The position numbers and the translations under genes are program-made. The notes beneath the pieces were generated by a model. It did not search any database and was not told the DNA's origin. It worked only from the letters and a program-made list of their open reading frames with translations. Below, one piece after another: positions 25,990-36,522 of a stretch of 64,000 nt of DNA; position 1 is the stretch's first letter, and the number at the start of each line of letters is the position of its first letter. The stretch is from Gilliamella mensalis (GTDB lineage: Bacteria > Pseudomonadota > Gammaproteobacteria > Enterobacterales > Orbaceae): the NCBI RefSeq assembly GCF_900103085.1, contig NZ_FMWR01000002.1:62001-126000 (forward strand), given 5' to 3'.

Positions 25990-28095
25990 TTAATTTATAT
26001 TTCGCGTAACACTCACCACATCCGGTTGCAGTGACATTTTACGAATTAATTCATTAAGTTGCAGAGTATCTTTTACTTCAATTTGCAAAATAATCGTATA
26101 AATTTGTCTATCTTTTTCTTCGGTATTTAACCATTGCAAGTGGGTATTTTCATCATTAATAATTGAAAGAACATGTGCCAAAGAACCTTGAGTATTTAAA
26201 ATGTCGACCCAAATTTCAGCAACAAAGCGCTGAGAAATATCTGGCGCCCATTTGAGCGAGATGTATTTTTCTGGGTTATGTTGATACCCTGTGATATTTC
26301 GGCAAGATTCATGATGTACTGTCAGTCCCTTTTCAGGGCTGACGTGCCCAATAATAGGGTCATTGGGAATAGGATGACAACATTTAGAAAACGTAACCAA
26401 AACACCTTCACTACCAGTGATAACAAGGGTTTTGTTTGACTCTGCCTTATTTTGTAATAAGGATTTATCCTCTAAACCTTTGGCAATGAAATGGCTCATA
26501 ATATTGCCTAGCCCAATTTCGGCCAAAACATCATCAAAACTGGACAATTTCGTTAATTCAACCACTCTATGTTTTTGACTCGATGATAGCCCACTAATAC
26601 CACCAGATTTAACTAACGAAAGGTTAAGTAAACGCCTTCCTAATTCAATTGCATCTTCACGTTTAAGCGTTTTAAGCGCATGGCGAATACGTGACTTTGC
26701 CTTAGCACTCACTACAAAATTTAACCAACTTGCGTTAGGTCTTCCTTCTGGTGAGGTAATAATTTCAACAGTTTGCCCGCTGCTTAGTGGTTGTGATAGA
26801 GGGTAAGGTTTACGATCAACAATCGCACCAACACATTGATAACCAATATCCGAATGGACAGCATAGGCAAGATCAACCGCTGTCGCCCCTTCAGGTAATT
26901 GAACAATACGTCCTTTAGGGGTAAAAACGTAAATCTCTTTAGGAAATAAGTCTGATTTTACGTTTTCGATAAATTCAAAAGAATTCCCTACACTTTGTTG
27001 TAGTTCTAGCAAGCTTTGCATCCAGCGTTGCGCTTTAATTTGCGTAGTTGTATTTAACTCATCCCTTTCGTTATATGCCCAATGTGCAGCAACACCCATT
27101 TCGGCCATTTGATCCATATCTTCGGTACGGATTTGTACTTCAACCGGTGTTCCGTGTGGTCCAATTAACGATGAATGTAATGACTGATACCCATTCGCTT
27201 TAGGAATTGCTATGTAGTCTTTAAAGCGATTAAGTCGAGGTTTATATAAATTATGTACCAATCCAAGCGCACGGTAACAAGCATCGACATCTTTAACCAC
27301 AATCCTAAAAGTATAAATGTCCATAATGGAATGAAACTGCTGCTCACGCAGTTTCATCTTTTGATAAATCACATAAATATTTTTTTCAATACCTGTCACT
27401 TTGGCATCAATATATGCGTCATGTAATCGCTGCTTTATTTCAGACAAAATCTGTTGAATGAGCTCTTTACGGGTATTACGCGCTGTTTTGATCACTTTTT
27501 CAATCACTTTAGCGCGATTAGGATGCATTGCTGTAAAGCCCAAAATCTCAAGTTCAGTTTTAATATGATGAATACCTAAACGATGAGCCAAAGGCGCATA
27601 AATTTCGAGGGTTTCTTTAGCAATGCGACGGCGCTTGTCAGGTCTTAAAGCACAGAGTGTACGCATATTATGAGTGCGATCAGCTAGTTTAATTAAAATA
27701 ACGCGCACATCTTCGGTCATGGCAAGCACCATTTTCCGAAAATTTTCCGCTTGAGCCTCTTGTCTGTTACGGAATTTTAATTTATCAAGTTTAGACACAC
27801 CTTCAACTAAAATAGCAACATGTTTACCAAACTTTTTTGTAATATCTTGAAAGGTAACAGGTGTATCTTCAATAGTATCATGCAAAAGTGCGGCAATAAT
27901 TGTTTCATAATCAAGCCGCATCTCTGCCAAATTCATTGCCACTGCAACAGGGTGAGTGATATAAGGTTCACCACTACATCGGAATTGCCCTTCGTGTGCA
28001 TTTTCAGCAAAAAGATAAGCATCTTGAATCAATTCGACTTGTTTAGGTGGAAGATAAGATGCTACAACCTCTTTTAAGCTATCAAAATATTGCAT
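25990..28095 (-). CDS. spoT: Bifunctional (p)ppGpp synthase/hydrolase SpoT
   Basis: SpoT degrades and weakly makes the alarmone (p)ppGpp. I chose the ATG at 28095 (701 residues; E. coli 702) because AGGA lies 7 bases ahead and MQYFDSLKEVV aligns with the E. coli start; a TTG two codons upstream is less likely. The HD hydrolase domain has H48 (YITHPVA), H72/D73 (LLHDTIEDT) and the LIKLADRTHNMRT motif. A synthetase domain follows with DYIAIPKANGYQSLHSS, then TGS (EIYVFTPKGR), helical, zinc-finger (KCCHPIPNDPIIGH) and C-terminal ACT domains. It lies 18 bases after rpoZ and five before recG. Confidence 0.97.
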   Translation of the reverse strand: MQYFDSLKEVVASYLPPKQVELIQDAYLFAENAHEGQFRCSGEPYITHPVAVAMNLAEMRLDYETIIAALLHDTIEDTPVTFQDITKKFGKHVAILVEGVSKLDKLKFRNRQEAQAENFRKMVLAMTEDVRVILIKLADRTHNMRTLCALRPDKRRRIAKETLEIYAPLAHRLGIHHIKTELEILGFTAMHPNRAKVIEKVIKTARNTRKELIQQILSEIKQRLHDAYIDAKVTGIEKNIYVIYQKMKLREQQFHSIMDIYTFRIVVKDVDACYRALGLVHNLYKPRLNRFKDYIAIPKANGYQSLHSSLIGPHGTPVEVQIRTEDMDQMAEMGVAAHWAYNERDELNTTTQIKAQRWMQSLLELQQSVGNSFEFIENVKSDLFPKEIYVFTPKGRIVQLPEGATAVDLAYAVHSDIGYQCVGAIVDRKPYPLSQPLSSGQTVEIITSPEGRPNASWLNFVVSAKAKSRIRHALKTLKREDAIELGRRLLNLSLVKSGGISGLSSSQKHRVVELTKLSSFDDVLAEIGLGNIMSHFIAKGLEDKSLLQNKAESNKTLVITGSEGVLVTFSKCCHPIPNDPIIGHVSPEKGLTVHHESCRNITGYQHNPEKYISLKWAPDISQRFVAEIWVDILNTQGSLAHVLSIINDENTHLQWLNTEEKDRQIYTIILQIEVKDTLQLNELIRKMSLQPDVVSVTRNIN

Positions 28096-28113
28096 AAGCA
28101 ATTCCTGTGAAGC

Positions 28114-28404
28114 TTATTCGTACGATGGCGTGTTTTCGAGAAGAATAGATTCATGAAGTGTTGCACGCACTTCTGCTTCTTCGTCTTGACGCGTTTGAAA
28201 GTCAGCAATATCAAGAATCTGCTTGTTGACAAGGCCATCTTCAATTTCACGTAAAGCTATAACAGTTTCTTTGTCGTTTTCTTCCGGAACAAGCGGTGAT
28301 TTATTTTCAACTTGTAGTTGGCGAGCGCGTCTTGCAGCTACAATAACTAGGTCAAAGCGATTACCAATTTTTTCTACTGCATCTTGAACAGTTACACGTG
28401 CCAT
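28114..28404 (-). CDS. rpoZ: RNA polymerase omega subunit
   Basis: Omega assists folding and assembly of the beta-prime subunit and forms part of the ppGpp site 1 on RNA polymerase. The 96-residue product (E. coli 91) starts [20 protein letters not shown] and contains AARRARQLQ, the highly conserved family core. It heads rpoZ-spoT-recG, pairing an effector target with the effector enzyme as in E. coli. gmk, which precedes rpoZ in many relatives, is not adjacent here; a SulP gene lies upstream. Confidence 0.96.
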   Translation of the reverse strand: MARVTVQDAVEKIGNRFDLVIVAARRARQLQVENKSPLVPEENDKETVIALREIEDGLVNKQILDIADFQTRQDEEAEVRATLHESILLENTPSYE

Positions 28405-28559
28405 TTTTACCTCTATCTAATGTTGTTTACTAAAATGCTTTATTTGAAAGATCCAGCATTGTACTTAAATTTGTAGGTGATTGTCTAGATTAATATTGCT
28501 TAATCTATAGAAATCAAGGGTTCTGAGATAAATAAAAAACAATTTTTAAGATTTTAATA

Positions 28560-28580
28560 CTGGTCATAATAATAGACCAG
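28560..28580 (-). terminator. Hairpin spanning the stop codon of the SulP gene
   Basis: CTGGTC (28560-28565) and GACCAG (28575-28580) form a 6-bp stem across the stop codon; on the minus strand AT-rich sequence with a later T-run (GTTTTTTATTT) follows. It may limit read-through into rpoZ. Confidence 0.35.
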
Positions 28581-30306
28581 ATTCATCATTAATTTTATTA
28601 TTTATATGCTCCTTACTTTGGACTAATTTAACCGCAAAATAGAGATCATAAGCAAAATCAATATACTCATCATCAAGCTTAATATTCATTTGTTTGAACC
28701 AGTTTTTTAGCGTTTTGCGTCGACCAGATAAGATTAACGTCACGTTTCTTACTTTTAAAGACTTTACTAATTCCTCAATTCCCGATAAAACACTAACGTC
28801 TTTATAGGTAAAGCAAGGAATCGCATCAACAATCACATAATTTACAGGATCTTTTGCTTCGTCAATATAACTAATAATTCTTCGTTTAAAATAAGCAATA
28901 TTGAAATAAGTTAGCGGAGAATTAAATCGATAAATCATTGTATTATTAACTGGTCGCACATCCTGACCTATTGAATGAATTCGACCACTTTCATCAATCC
29001 CTAGCAATTGATCTTTTGGTCTAAATACACGGCGCAAAAATAAAAACAACCCAAGTAGTACTGCCAACGCCATACCAGGAATAATGCCAATTACAAGCAC
29101 TGAAACGAGTGTTGTCAAACTTAAATAAAACGCATCTCTATCAAATTTAAAAAAGCGGATGATTGTTTGAAAATTGATTAAAGAAATTGAAGAATAAATT
29201 AAAATCACCCCTAACACGCAAGTTGGAATAAATTGTAAAGGTGAAAGAAAAAACAACACAACTAGACCGATTAACATTGCGGCAATAATCGAAACGAGCT
29301 GAGTTTTTCCCCCATTGGCATCATTCACAGCGGTTCTTGATGAAGTACCACTAACAACAAAACCTTGTGATAACCCTGCTACAATATTGGCTATGCCTAA
29401 CGCTTTAAATTCGACATCAGCATTGGTTTCGTAATTATTTTTAGAGGCAAAACTGCGTACGGTTATCATCATACTCACAAAACAGATGATGGCAATATTA
29501 AGCGAAGGGACAACTAAATCACGCATTAAACCTTTATCAAAATCAAGCCATGATTCAATAGGAATAAAATCACTGCCAACATTACCAATAATACGAATAT
29601 TAAAATGCTCAAAATTAAATAACCATGAAAAAAATGTCATCACAATGATGGCAAATAGCGGCGCTGGATATTGAGGTTTTAAACGCTTTAAAATAATTAA
29701 AATTAACAACGTAAAAAACGAAACCAGTGCAGTACCTATATGAATTTGTAATATTTTAAAAGGAAAATACACAATTCTCTCAATCAAATAAGAGTAATCA
29801 TAACTAAAGCCCAATGTTTTGGCTAACTGATCAACCATAATGGTGATTGAAATACCATTTAGTAAACCAATTAAAATAGGCTGACTAAGCAAGTCGGCCA
29901 AGGCTCCTAGATGCAACTTTCCTGCGATGATACACCAAATACCGATCATGATTGTTAATATCACAACTAATTGCCAACGCAATATTGGATCATTTGCCGC
30001 TAACGGTAATACAACAGCCGCAACCACAGCACAAGTAGCCGTATCAGGCCCCACAATCAGCTGTTTTGACGAGCCAAAAAGTGCATACACAATTAAAGGC
30101 AAAATGGTCGAATATAGCCCAGCAATAGCTCCAACGCCTGTCAATTCAGCATAAGCAATTGACACTGGTAACGAAACAGCAGCAACCGATAAACCAGACT
30201 TAATGTCAAAATTAAGATATTCTCGCTTATACTGTAATAAACAGCATAACCCGGGCATCAATAAAGTTATTTTTTGAAAAAAAGTACTGTGAAAAAACCT
30301 GCCCAT
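28564..30306 (-). CDS. SulP-family anion transporter with STAS domain
   Basis: This 580-residue inner-membrane protein belongs to the SulP/SLC26 family of anion transporters (sulphate, bicarbonate or dicarboxylate, such as E. coli DauA). The N-terminal part has the sulphate-transporter signature (PVSIAYAELTGVGAIAGLYS at about 47-66) and about a dozen hydrophobic segments up to residue 430. The C-terminal part (about 445-565) is a STAS domain with NYVIVDAIPCFTYKDVSVL, which lacks the usual DxSG-type loop residues seen in anti-sigma antagonists. The substrate cannot be read from the sequence. It is 8 bases downstream of pmbA, so both share a transcript. Confidence 0.88.
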   Translation of the reverse strand: MGRFFHSTFFQKITLLMPGLCCLLQYKREYLNFDIKSGLSVAAVSLPVSIAYAELTGVGAIAGLYSTILPLIVYALFGSSKQLIVGPDTATCAVVAAVVLPLAANDPILRWQLVVILTIMIGIWCIIAGKLHLGALADLLSQPILIGLLNGISITIMVDQLAKTLGFSYDYSYLIERIVYFPFKILQIHIGTALVSFFTLLILIILKRLKPQYPAPLFAIIVMTFFSWLFNFEHFNIRIIGNVGSDFIPIESWLDFDKGLMRDLVVPSLNIAIICFVSMMITVRSFASKNNYETNADVEFKALGIANIVAGLSQGFVVSGTSSRTAVNDANGGKTQLVSIIAAMLIGLVVLFFLSPLQFIPTCVLGVILIYSSISLINFQTIIRFFKFDRDAFYLSLTTLVSVLVIGIIPGMALAVLLGLFLFLRRVFRPKDQLLGIDESGRIHSIGQDVRPVNNTMIYRFNSPLTYFNIAYFKRRIISYIDEAKDPVNYVIVDAIPCFTYKDVSVLSGIEELVKSLKVRNVTLILSGRRKTLKNWFKQMNIKLDDEYIDFAYDLYFAVKLVQSKEHINNKINDESGLLL

Positions 30307-30314
30307 ACTGATCC

Positions 30315-31667
30315 TTATTTTCCGGCTATGCTCATATTATCAATCAAAATTGAGCCACATTGGATATTCGTTCTTGTTTCAATATCATTACCAATTGCCA
30401 CAATGTTCTTATAGATATCTTTAAGGTTACCTGCAATGGTAATTTCGTTAACTGGATATTGAATTTTTCCATTTTCAACCCAAAAACCAGTGGCTCCACG
30501 AGAATAATCGCCAGTAACGCTATTAACACCTTGCCCCATTAACGAAGTTATTACAACACCTTTATCCAATTTTTTAAGCATATCATCAAAACCCGCATTA
30601 GTTTGGCTTGGTGATACAAACCAATTATGAATTCCACCTGCATGCCCAGTCGATGTTAAACCCAATTTACGCGCCGAATAGTTACCTAACAAATAAGTCT
30701 GCAGCACACCTTGCTCAACAATATTACGTTGAACTGTTTTAGTACCTTCGCTATCAAAAGGTGATGACCCAACGCCTTTTAGAATATGAGGATCTTCATA
30801 AATTGTTAGCCAAGTAGGAAAGACCGTTTGCCCAACACTGTTTAATAAAAACGAGGATTTACGATAAATTGCCCCACCACTTATGGCGCCCACTAAATGC
30901 CTAATCAGCCCAACGGCAACTTCCGCACTAAATAGCACTGGCGCTTGCATGGTTGGGAGTTGTTTAGCGCCTAAATGTGAAATCGCTCTATCGGCCGCCT
31001 GCTTACCAACCCAATTTGCTGATTTTAATTCACTAAAATCGCGTGATGAAGTATAAGCATAATTACTTTCCATCTGCCCTGCTTGTTCAGCAATGACAGA
31101 ACATGAAAGTGAATGTGAACTTGCGCAATAACCTTGTAGCATCCCTAAACTATTACCGTATACATAAACACCATAGCGACTACTAAAATAACCGCCATCA
31201 GTATTAATTAATTTTGAATGATTGAGCGCGGTTAATTCGGCTTGTTTGGCCTGCTCAATAGCGTTATCGACATTCAAATCACTTGGGTAAAATAAATCTA
31301 AATCAGGTGGATTAAATGCCATTTGGCTTGCATCCCCCAAACCAGAACAAGGATCGGGCGAGGTATATTGCATAATATTAATTGCCATATCCACCGTTTG
31401 CAAAATAGCCTGTTCGGATAAGTCATTAGTTGACGCACTGCCTTTACTTTGATTTTGATAAACAGTTATAGATAGCGCACCATCACTATTAAACTCAACA
31501 TTCTCAGTTTCGCCAAGACGCGTGCTTACACTAATACCCGTTGATTGATTAATCGATACCTCAACAGCATCAACTCGTGATTTTGCGTGATTAATAGCAT
31601 TAGCGACAATAGCTGATAAATGTTCTTTTTGGTTTATGGCTTCTTTTTTAATCTGTTCAATACTCAT
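30315..31667 (-). CDS. pmbA: Metalloprotease PmbA (TldE)
   Basis: PmbA/TldE forms a heterodimeric metalloprotease with TldD that processes microcin B17 and degrades CcdA in E. coli; TldD carries the catalytic zinc site, while TldE does not. The 450 residues equal the E. coli length. Visible family segments are VSTRLGETENVEFNSD near residues 48-63, the QAPVLFSAEVAVGLIRHL central region, the HAGGIHNWFVSP motif and GVNSVTGDYSRGATGFWVENG near the C-terminus. It is divergent from darP, the same arrangement as pmbA-yjgA in E. coli, across 77 bases. Confidence 0.94.
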   Translation of the reverse strand: MSIEQIKKEAINQKEHLSAIVANAINHAKSRVDAVEVSINQSTGISVSTRLGETENVEFNSDGALSITVYQNQSKGSASTNDLSEQAILQTVDMAINIMQYTSPDPCSGLGDASQMAFNPPDLDLFYPSDLNVDNAIEQAKQAELTALNHSKLINTDGGYFSSRYGVYVYGNSLGMLQGYCASSHSLSCSVIAEQAGQMESNYAYTSSRDFSELKSANWVGKQAADRAISHLGAKQLPTMQAPVLFSAEVAVGLIRHLVGAISGGAIYRKSSFLLNSVGQTVFPTWLTIYEDPHILKGVGSSPFDSEGTKTVQRNIVEQGVLQTYLLGNYSARKLGLTSTGHAGGIHNWFVSPSQTNAGFDDMLKKLDKGVVITSLMGQGVNSVTGDYSRGATGFWVENGKIQYPVNEITIAGNLKDIYKNIVAIGNDIETRTNIQCGSILIDNMSIAGK

Positions 31668-31744
31668 TTTATTATTTTCTACAATTCTGCTAGTGATACG
31701 TTATAATAAGCCAGAATTAAATATTAGTTAACAAAAGAAATAAT

Positions 31745-32281
31745 ATGAATCACAATCAAGAGACAAACCTAGAACCCAACTTCGCTATTGACAATGAAGA
31801 CGAAGAAATCATTTACGTTAGCAAAAGTGAAATCAAACGCGATGCCGAGACCCTTAAAAAATTAGGTATCGAACTTGTCAATTTAAGTAAAAACGAACTA
31901 GAAAAAATCCCTCTAGATGAAGATCTTATCTATGCTATTGAACTTGCGCAGAAAATAAAAAAAGAAGGATATCGCAGACAAATTCAGTACATTGGCAAAC
32001 TACTACGTAGCCGAGACATTGAACCTATCAGCCAAGCGCTTGATAAACTAAAAAATCGCCACAATCAGCAAATTGCCCTATTTCACAAACTCGAAAAGCT
32101 ACGCGATGACCTGATCACAACTGGCGATGCCGAAACCATTATGGATTTATACCCAACAGCCGATCGCCAGCAACTGCGCACTTTAGCTCGTTTAGCTAAA
32201 AAAGAGCAAGATGCCAATAAACCAGCCAAATCGGCAAGGCAAATTTTTCAATATTTAAAAGAATTGAGCGATACAGAATAA
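31745..32281 (+). CDS. darP: Ribosome biogenesis factor DarP (YjgA)
   Basis: DarP (YjgA) associates with late 50S precursors and promotes peptidyl-transferase-centre maturation. The 178-residue product (E. coli 183) has the family pattern: acidic N-terminus [18 protein letters not shown], then [23 protein letters not shown], a segment [21 protein letters not shown] (about 76-96) and the C-terminal [15 protein letters not shown]. It is divergent from pmbA, which confirms the identity. ppa follows 66 bases downstream. Confidence 0.94.
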   Translation: MNHNQETNLEPNFAIDNEDEEIIYVSKSEIKRDAETLKKLGIELVNLSKNELEKIPLDEDLIYAIELAQKIKKEGYRRQIQYIGKLLRSRDIEPISQALDKLKNRHNQQIALFHKLEKLRDDLITTGDAETIMDLYPTADRQQLRTLARLAKKEQDANKPAKSARQIFQYLKELSDTE

Positions 32282-32347
32282 TCTTTTTATAATGTTCGCT
32301 TATTGTTATTAACAAATACTATATAAACTTAGATAGAGGATACAAAA

Positions 32348-32878
32348 ATGGGACTTTTAAATGTACCAGTAGGTAAAGAATTACCAGATGATATTTATGT
32401 TGTTATTGAAATTCCAGCTAATGCAGATCCAATAAAATATGAAGTCGATAAAGACACCGGCGCTGTATTTGTTGACCGTTTTATGGCAACAGCTATGTTT
32501 TATCCATGCAACTATGGTTATATTAATCACACGTTATCATTAGATGGCGATCCAGTTGATGTATTAGTCCCAACACCTTACCCACTACAACCGGGTTCTG
32601 TTATTCGTTGCCGCCCTGTTGGTGTATTAAAAATGACTGACGAAGCCGGACAAGATGCAAAACTAGTTGCAGTGCCTCACAGCAAACTATCAAAAGAATA
32701 TGATCACATTAAAGATGTTGATGATTTACCTGAATTACTTAAATCTCAAATCAAACACTTTTTTGAACAATACAAAGCATTAGAAAAAGGTAAATGGGTT
32801 AAAGTGGATGGTTGGGACAATGCTGATGCCGCCCGTAAAGAAATTGTTGAATCGTTTGAACGAGCAAAAAACAAATAA
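32348..32878 (+). CDS. ppa: Inorganic pyrophosphatase
   Basis: Ppa hydrolyses pyrophosphate and so drives biosynthetic reactions. The 176-residue product matches the E. coli hexameric family I enzyme length. The metal-binding signature D66-G-D68-P-V-D71 is in place, together with FYPCNYGYI upstream and [17 protein letters not shown] near the C-terminus. A GATAGAGGATAC ribosome site precedes the ATG, and a strong terminator follows. Expected to be highly expressed, in keeping with the clean signals. Confidence 0.97.
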   Translation: MGLLNVPVGKELPDDIYVVIEIPANADPIKYEVDKDTGAVFVDRFMATAMFYPCNYGYINHTLSLDGDPVDVLVPTPYPLQPGSVIRCRPVGVLKMTDEAGQDAKLVAVPHSKLSKEYDHIKDVDDLPELLKSQIKHFFEQYKALEKGKWVKVDGWDNADAARKEIVESFERAKNK

Positions 32879-32906
32879 AATTGAATAAAAAATTAAGCAT
32901 TACTCT

Positions 32907-32937
32907 AAGCCATAATACTATTTTATGGCTTTTTTTA
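32907..32937 (+). terminator. Rho-independent terminator of ppa
   Basis: AAGCCATAA (32907-32915) and TTATGGCTT (32923-32931) form a 9-bp stem followed by a run of T, 29 bases after the ppa stop. Confidence 0.88.
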
Positions 32938-33221
32938 TTTTGTAAATTTACTGACATCAAAAATTAGTAAAATTTGTAACTATTCAAAATTTGCTTTTTA
33001 TCAATTAATGGGTTATTTTTTAAAAAATTTGATAAAAAACTTTATTCTAGCTTAAAATTTTATCATTAACTTCTTGCTTTTGATTATAATTTATGCGGTA
33101 ATAGCACTGGGTAAACAATAAAATATAAAAATTATGAACACAATTAACATTAAATAATGTAGCTTTGGATGCATTACCATGATTTTAATTGCATAATTAA
33201 TATAATGTTAAAGCCCACACG

Positions 33222-33258
33222 AGCCGAAAAGGCTAATTATTAATTATTGTTAGGATGT
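33222..33258 (+). promoter_or_regulatory. Leader hairpin and ribosome site of the first csp gene (cold-shock 5' UTR element)
   Basis: AGCC-GAAAA-GGCT (33222-33234) forms a short hairpin, followed by AATTATTAATTATTG and then the TTAGGATG ribosome site of the csp gene. The arrangement and sequence resemble the end of the E. coli cspA leader, where GCCGAAAGGC is followed by ACACTTAATTATTAAAGG. In E. coli this part of the leader aids cold translation. The second csp gene in this window carries the same layout. Confidence 0.6.
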
Positions 33259-33265
33259 CTAGTAA

Positions 33266-33475
33266 ATGAATAAGAAAACAGGTCAAGTAAAGTGGTTTAA
33301 TGAAAGTAAAGGTTTTGGTTTTATTACCCCTGCGGATGGAAGTAAAGATGTATTTGTTCATTTTTCTGCTATTTCAGGTGATGGCTTTAAAACCTTAGCT
33401 GAAGGACAACAAGTCGAATTTGCTATCCAAGATAGCCCTCGTGGACCAGCAGCAGCCGAAGTTGTTGTTATTTAA
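33266..33475 (+). CDS. Cold-shock protein (CspE/CspC type)
   Basis: A 69-residue OB-fold protein that binds single-stranded RNA/DNA and melts mRNA structure. RNP1 (KGFGFI) and RNP2 (VFVHFSAI) are both present, and the protein differs from the other Csp in this window at only a few positions. It could be named cspE, cspC or cspD-like, but small paralogues are not distinguishable by eye. It has a long, cold-shock-style leader and its own terminator. Convergent with gapA. Confidence 0.95.
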   Translation: MNKKTGQVKWFNESKGFGFITPADGSKDVFVHFSAISGDGFKTLAEGQQVEFAIQDSPRGPAAAEVVVI

Positions 33476-33489
33476 TAAACCTGATTACG

Positions 33490-33522
33490 AAAACGCTCAT
33501 TTTTATAAATGAGCGTTTTTTT
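33490..33522 (+). terminator. Terminator of the first csp gene
   Basis: AAAACGCTCATTT (33490-33502) pairs with AAATGAGCGTTTT (33508-33520) around a 5-base loop and runs into T residues, 15 bases past the stop codon. Confidence 0.92.
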
Positions 33523-33583
33523 AGGCGATAAAAAAAGCGACTCAAGGCCGCTCTTTTAAATTGACTAGTTAAAAAATAATTAT

Positions 33584-34669
<1,086 letters not shown>

Positions 34670-34750
34670 TTAAACACGAATTGATTAAATATATTAGACA
34701 AAGTACAAGTTAGACTGATTATCGCAAATAAAATCATTATGTTATAAAAA

Positions 34751-34780
34751 ATTGTATACGATATGGTAAGCTAAAGTCAA
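34751..34780 (-). promoter_or_regulatory. Promoter of gapA
   Basis: On the minus strand TTGACT (34775-34780) and TACAAT (34751-34756) are spaced by 18 bases, both near consensus. Transcription would start about 165 bases before the gapA ATG. Confidence 0.6.
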
Positions 34781-35024
34781 AAAAAACAAAAAAGGATTAT
34801 GGAAAGATAAATACCCAATAGCTCCTTGGGATTTTCATCATCACAATATACGATAAATAACATTTAAATGTTTATTATTTAGGCAAATAGTCTTGAGTAT
34901 GCTATTAATTCGTAACTTATTTATATGCTGAATTAGTTATTTTTAACTTCGCAAAGAAGATAATCTATATAGTAAAAGATCTATTAATGACAAAGAATTT
35001 AAAGGCGGGAGGGTAAGTTCCATA

Positions 35025-35056
35025 TATCTTATCAGTAACTACTTACCGATAAGATA
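35025..35056 (-). terminator. Hairpin after the second csp gene
   Basis: TATCTTATCAGTAA (35025-35038) and TTACCGATAAGATA (35043-35056) pair over 14 positions with one G-U wobble in the minus-strand RNA, 27 bases after the csp stop. No T-run follows, so it may stabilise the message rather than terminate strongly. Confidence 0.5.
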
Positions 35057-35083
35057 ATAAAATCAAAAGACAGAGTACAAATC

Positions 35084-35293
35084 TTAGATAATTGTAACAT
35101 CCGCAGCTGAAGGACCACGAGGACTATCTTGGATAGAGAACTCTACTTGTTGACCTTCACCTAAAGTTTTGAATCCGTCACCTGAAATTGCAGAGAAATG
35201 TACAAATACATCTTTGCTACCATCAGCAGGAGAAATAAAACCAAAACCTTTACTTTCGTTAAACCATTTAACTTGACCAGTTTTCTTAGACAT
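35084..35293 (-). CDS. Cold-shock protein, second paralogue (CspE/CspC type)
   Basis: A second 69-residue cold-shock OB-fold protein with the same RNP1 (KGFGFI) and RNP2 (VFVHFSAI) as the copy at 33266-33475. The differences are few and mostly conservative (N/S at position 2, T/S in FIxPADG, A/G in LxEGQ, A/S in FxIQ, and three near the C-terminus). It has an AGGAAG ribosome site and a long upstream region of its own. The close similarity, opposite orientation and common distance suggest duplication around gapA. Confidence 0.95.
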   Translation of the reverse strand: MSKKTGQVKWFNESKGFGFISPADGSKDVFVHFSAISGDGFKTLGEGQQVEFSIQDSPRGPSAADVTII

Positions 35294-35597
35294 AATAATC
35301 TTCCTATAAATAAATTAATCTCAGCCACTAAGGGCTATATTCAAAAACATAAAACCTAGATTACTTATTAACACTAAGAAGAAGATACTGAAGAAAACTA
35401 AGCCCTAAAACATAGTAAACCACAAACTACATATATCGAAATGTTACAAAATAAATCCGCATGTCATATGCTTAGTACTATTTACTCATAATTAGTTTAC
35501 CAATGCAAGTAATCTTTTTTAAAAATTGTTCATCCCATTATTAATAGAATAGTTCATAATGCTATTTTACATGTATAACATTATATATTTTATCATG
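35294..35597 (-). other. Long leader/promoter region of the second csp gene
   Basis: A 304-base gene-free stretch between proC and the second csp gene. It contains the leader hairpin (35323-35336) and AT-rich DNA; I could not single out a convincing -35/-10 pair. A long leader fits cold-shock regulation. Confidence 0.5.
35300..35336 (-). promoter_or_regulatory. Leader hairpin and ribosome site of the second csp gene
   Basis: On the minus strand AGCC-CTTAGT-GGCT (35336-35323) forms a hairpin, then an AT-rich stretch GAGATTAATTTATTTAT and the AGGAAG ribosome site (35305-35300) lead to the ATG. The arms AGCC/GGCT and the spacing match the first csp leader (33222-33258) although loop and flanks differ, suggesting a conserved function in cold translation. 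Confidence 0.55.
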
Positions 35598-36407
35598 TTA
35601 ATCTTTTATCATTGCTTGAGATTTTTTTATCGTTGCTTCTACTGCATCCATAACAGCCGATCTAAATCCTTTAGCTTCAAGCATTTGCACCCCTTCAATC
35701 GTTGTGCCTGCTGGCGAACAAACCATATCTTTTAAATCCCCAGGATGTTTGCCCGTTTCTAATAACAATTTTGCCGATCCTAAAACAGCTTGCGCAGCAA
35801 ACTTATAGGCTTGTTTTCTGGATAATCCACCTTTTACTGCACCATCAGCAAGAGCCTCAATAAACATAAACACAAAAGCTGGCGAAGAGCCACTAGCGCC
35901 TACAACCGCATCAATTAAATACTCAGGAACAATTTCAGTTTCGCCAATGCAATTTAATAGTGTTTGTACTACTAACAACTCCTCCTGAGTAATTTCAGAA
36001 TTTGGCGTAATTGAACACATCGCCGCATTAACAAGCGCAGGGGTATTTGGCATAACTCGAACAATTTTTTGCTCATAACCCACAAATTTTTCAATTGTTT
36101 TAATAGTAACTCCTGCAGCAATTGAAATAATGATAGTATTTTTCTTTAGTTCTTTTTGAATATCAGTAAGAACATCAATAATCACATTAGGCTTAACTGC
36201 AATAAAAACTATATCTGCAGCACGAGCAACATCTTTTGCTGAATCAAGATTATTAATTGAATAAGTTTGATGAAGAGCTTGCCCCTTTTCCCGATGAGAA
36301 TCATAAATATAAATTTGTGTTCCCAATACAATATTACTACCCAAAATACCTTGCAATATTGCATTACCCATATTACCTAAACCAATTAACCCTATGCGTT
36401 GTTCCAT
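35598..36407 (-). CDS. proC: Pyrroline-5-carboxylate reductase
   Basis: ProC reduces 1-pyrroline 5-carboxylate to L-proline with NAD(P)H. I chose the ATG at 36407 because AGAGG is 6 bases upstream of it (an ATG two codons earlier touches that site), giving 269 residues, the E. coli length. The dinucleotide loop GLIGLGNMGNAIL is at residues 6-18, and the family C-terminal signature with GKHPGDLKDMVCSPAGTTIEG is intact. It stands alone downstream of the PilT-like gene; in E. coli and relatives yggS, yggT and proC often cluster, consistent with the neighbours here. Confidence 0.96.
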   Translation of the reverse strand: MEQRIGLIGLGNMGNAILQGILGSNIVLGTQIYIYDSHREKGQALHQTYSINNLDSAKDVARAADIVFIAVKPNVIIDVLTDIQKELKKNTIIISIAAGVTIKTIEKFVGYEQKIVRVMPNTPALVNAAMCSITPNSEITQEELLVVQTLLNCIGETEIVPEYLIDAVVGASGSSPAFVFMFIEALADGAVKGGLSRKQAYKFAAQAVLGSAKLLLETGKHPGDLKDMVCSPAGTTIEGVQMLEAKGFRSAVMDAVEATIKKSQAMIKD

Positions 36408-36522
36408 TTTCATCCTCTATTGCAAAAGACCACTTAAAAGATTATAAATGATTTTAGATATAAATCCCCCAATTTTATATTCTAAAAATTTACTCATGCT
36501 TTTATAAAAATAACTGATTGTC

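Larger units (their letters stand above)
32879..33265 (+). other. Gene-free region: ppa terminator and long csp leader
   Basis: This 387-base stretch holds the ppa terminator, AT-rich DNA, and what looks like the promoter and long 5' untranslated leader of the cold-shock gene (a TATAAT at 33085-33090, then about 170 bases to the ATG). No protein-coding frame is convincing. Confidence 0.6.

Noticed and set aside
28564..31667. SulP and pmbA as a functional pair
   Set aside because: They are 8 bases apart and likely share a transcript, but I know no link between a TldE-type protease subunit and anion transport, so I treat it as simple co-transcription.
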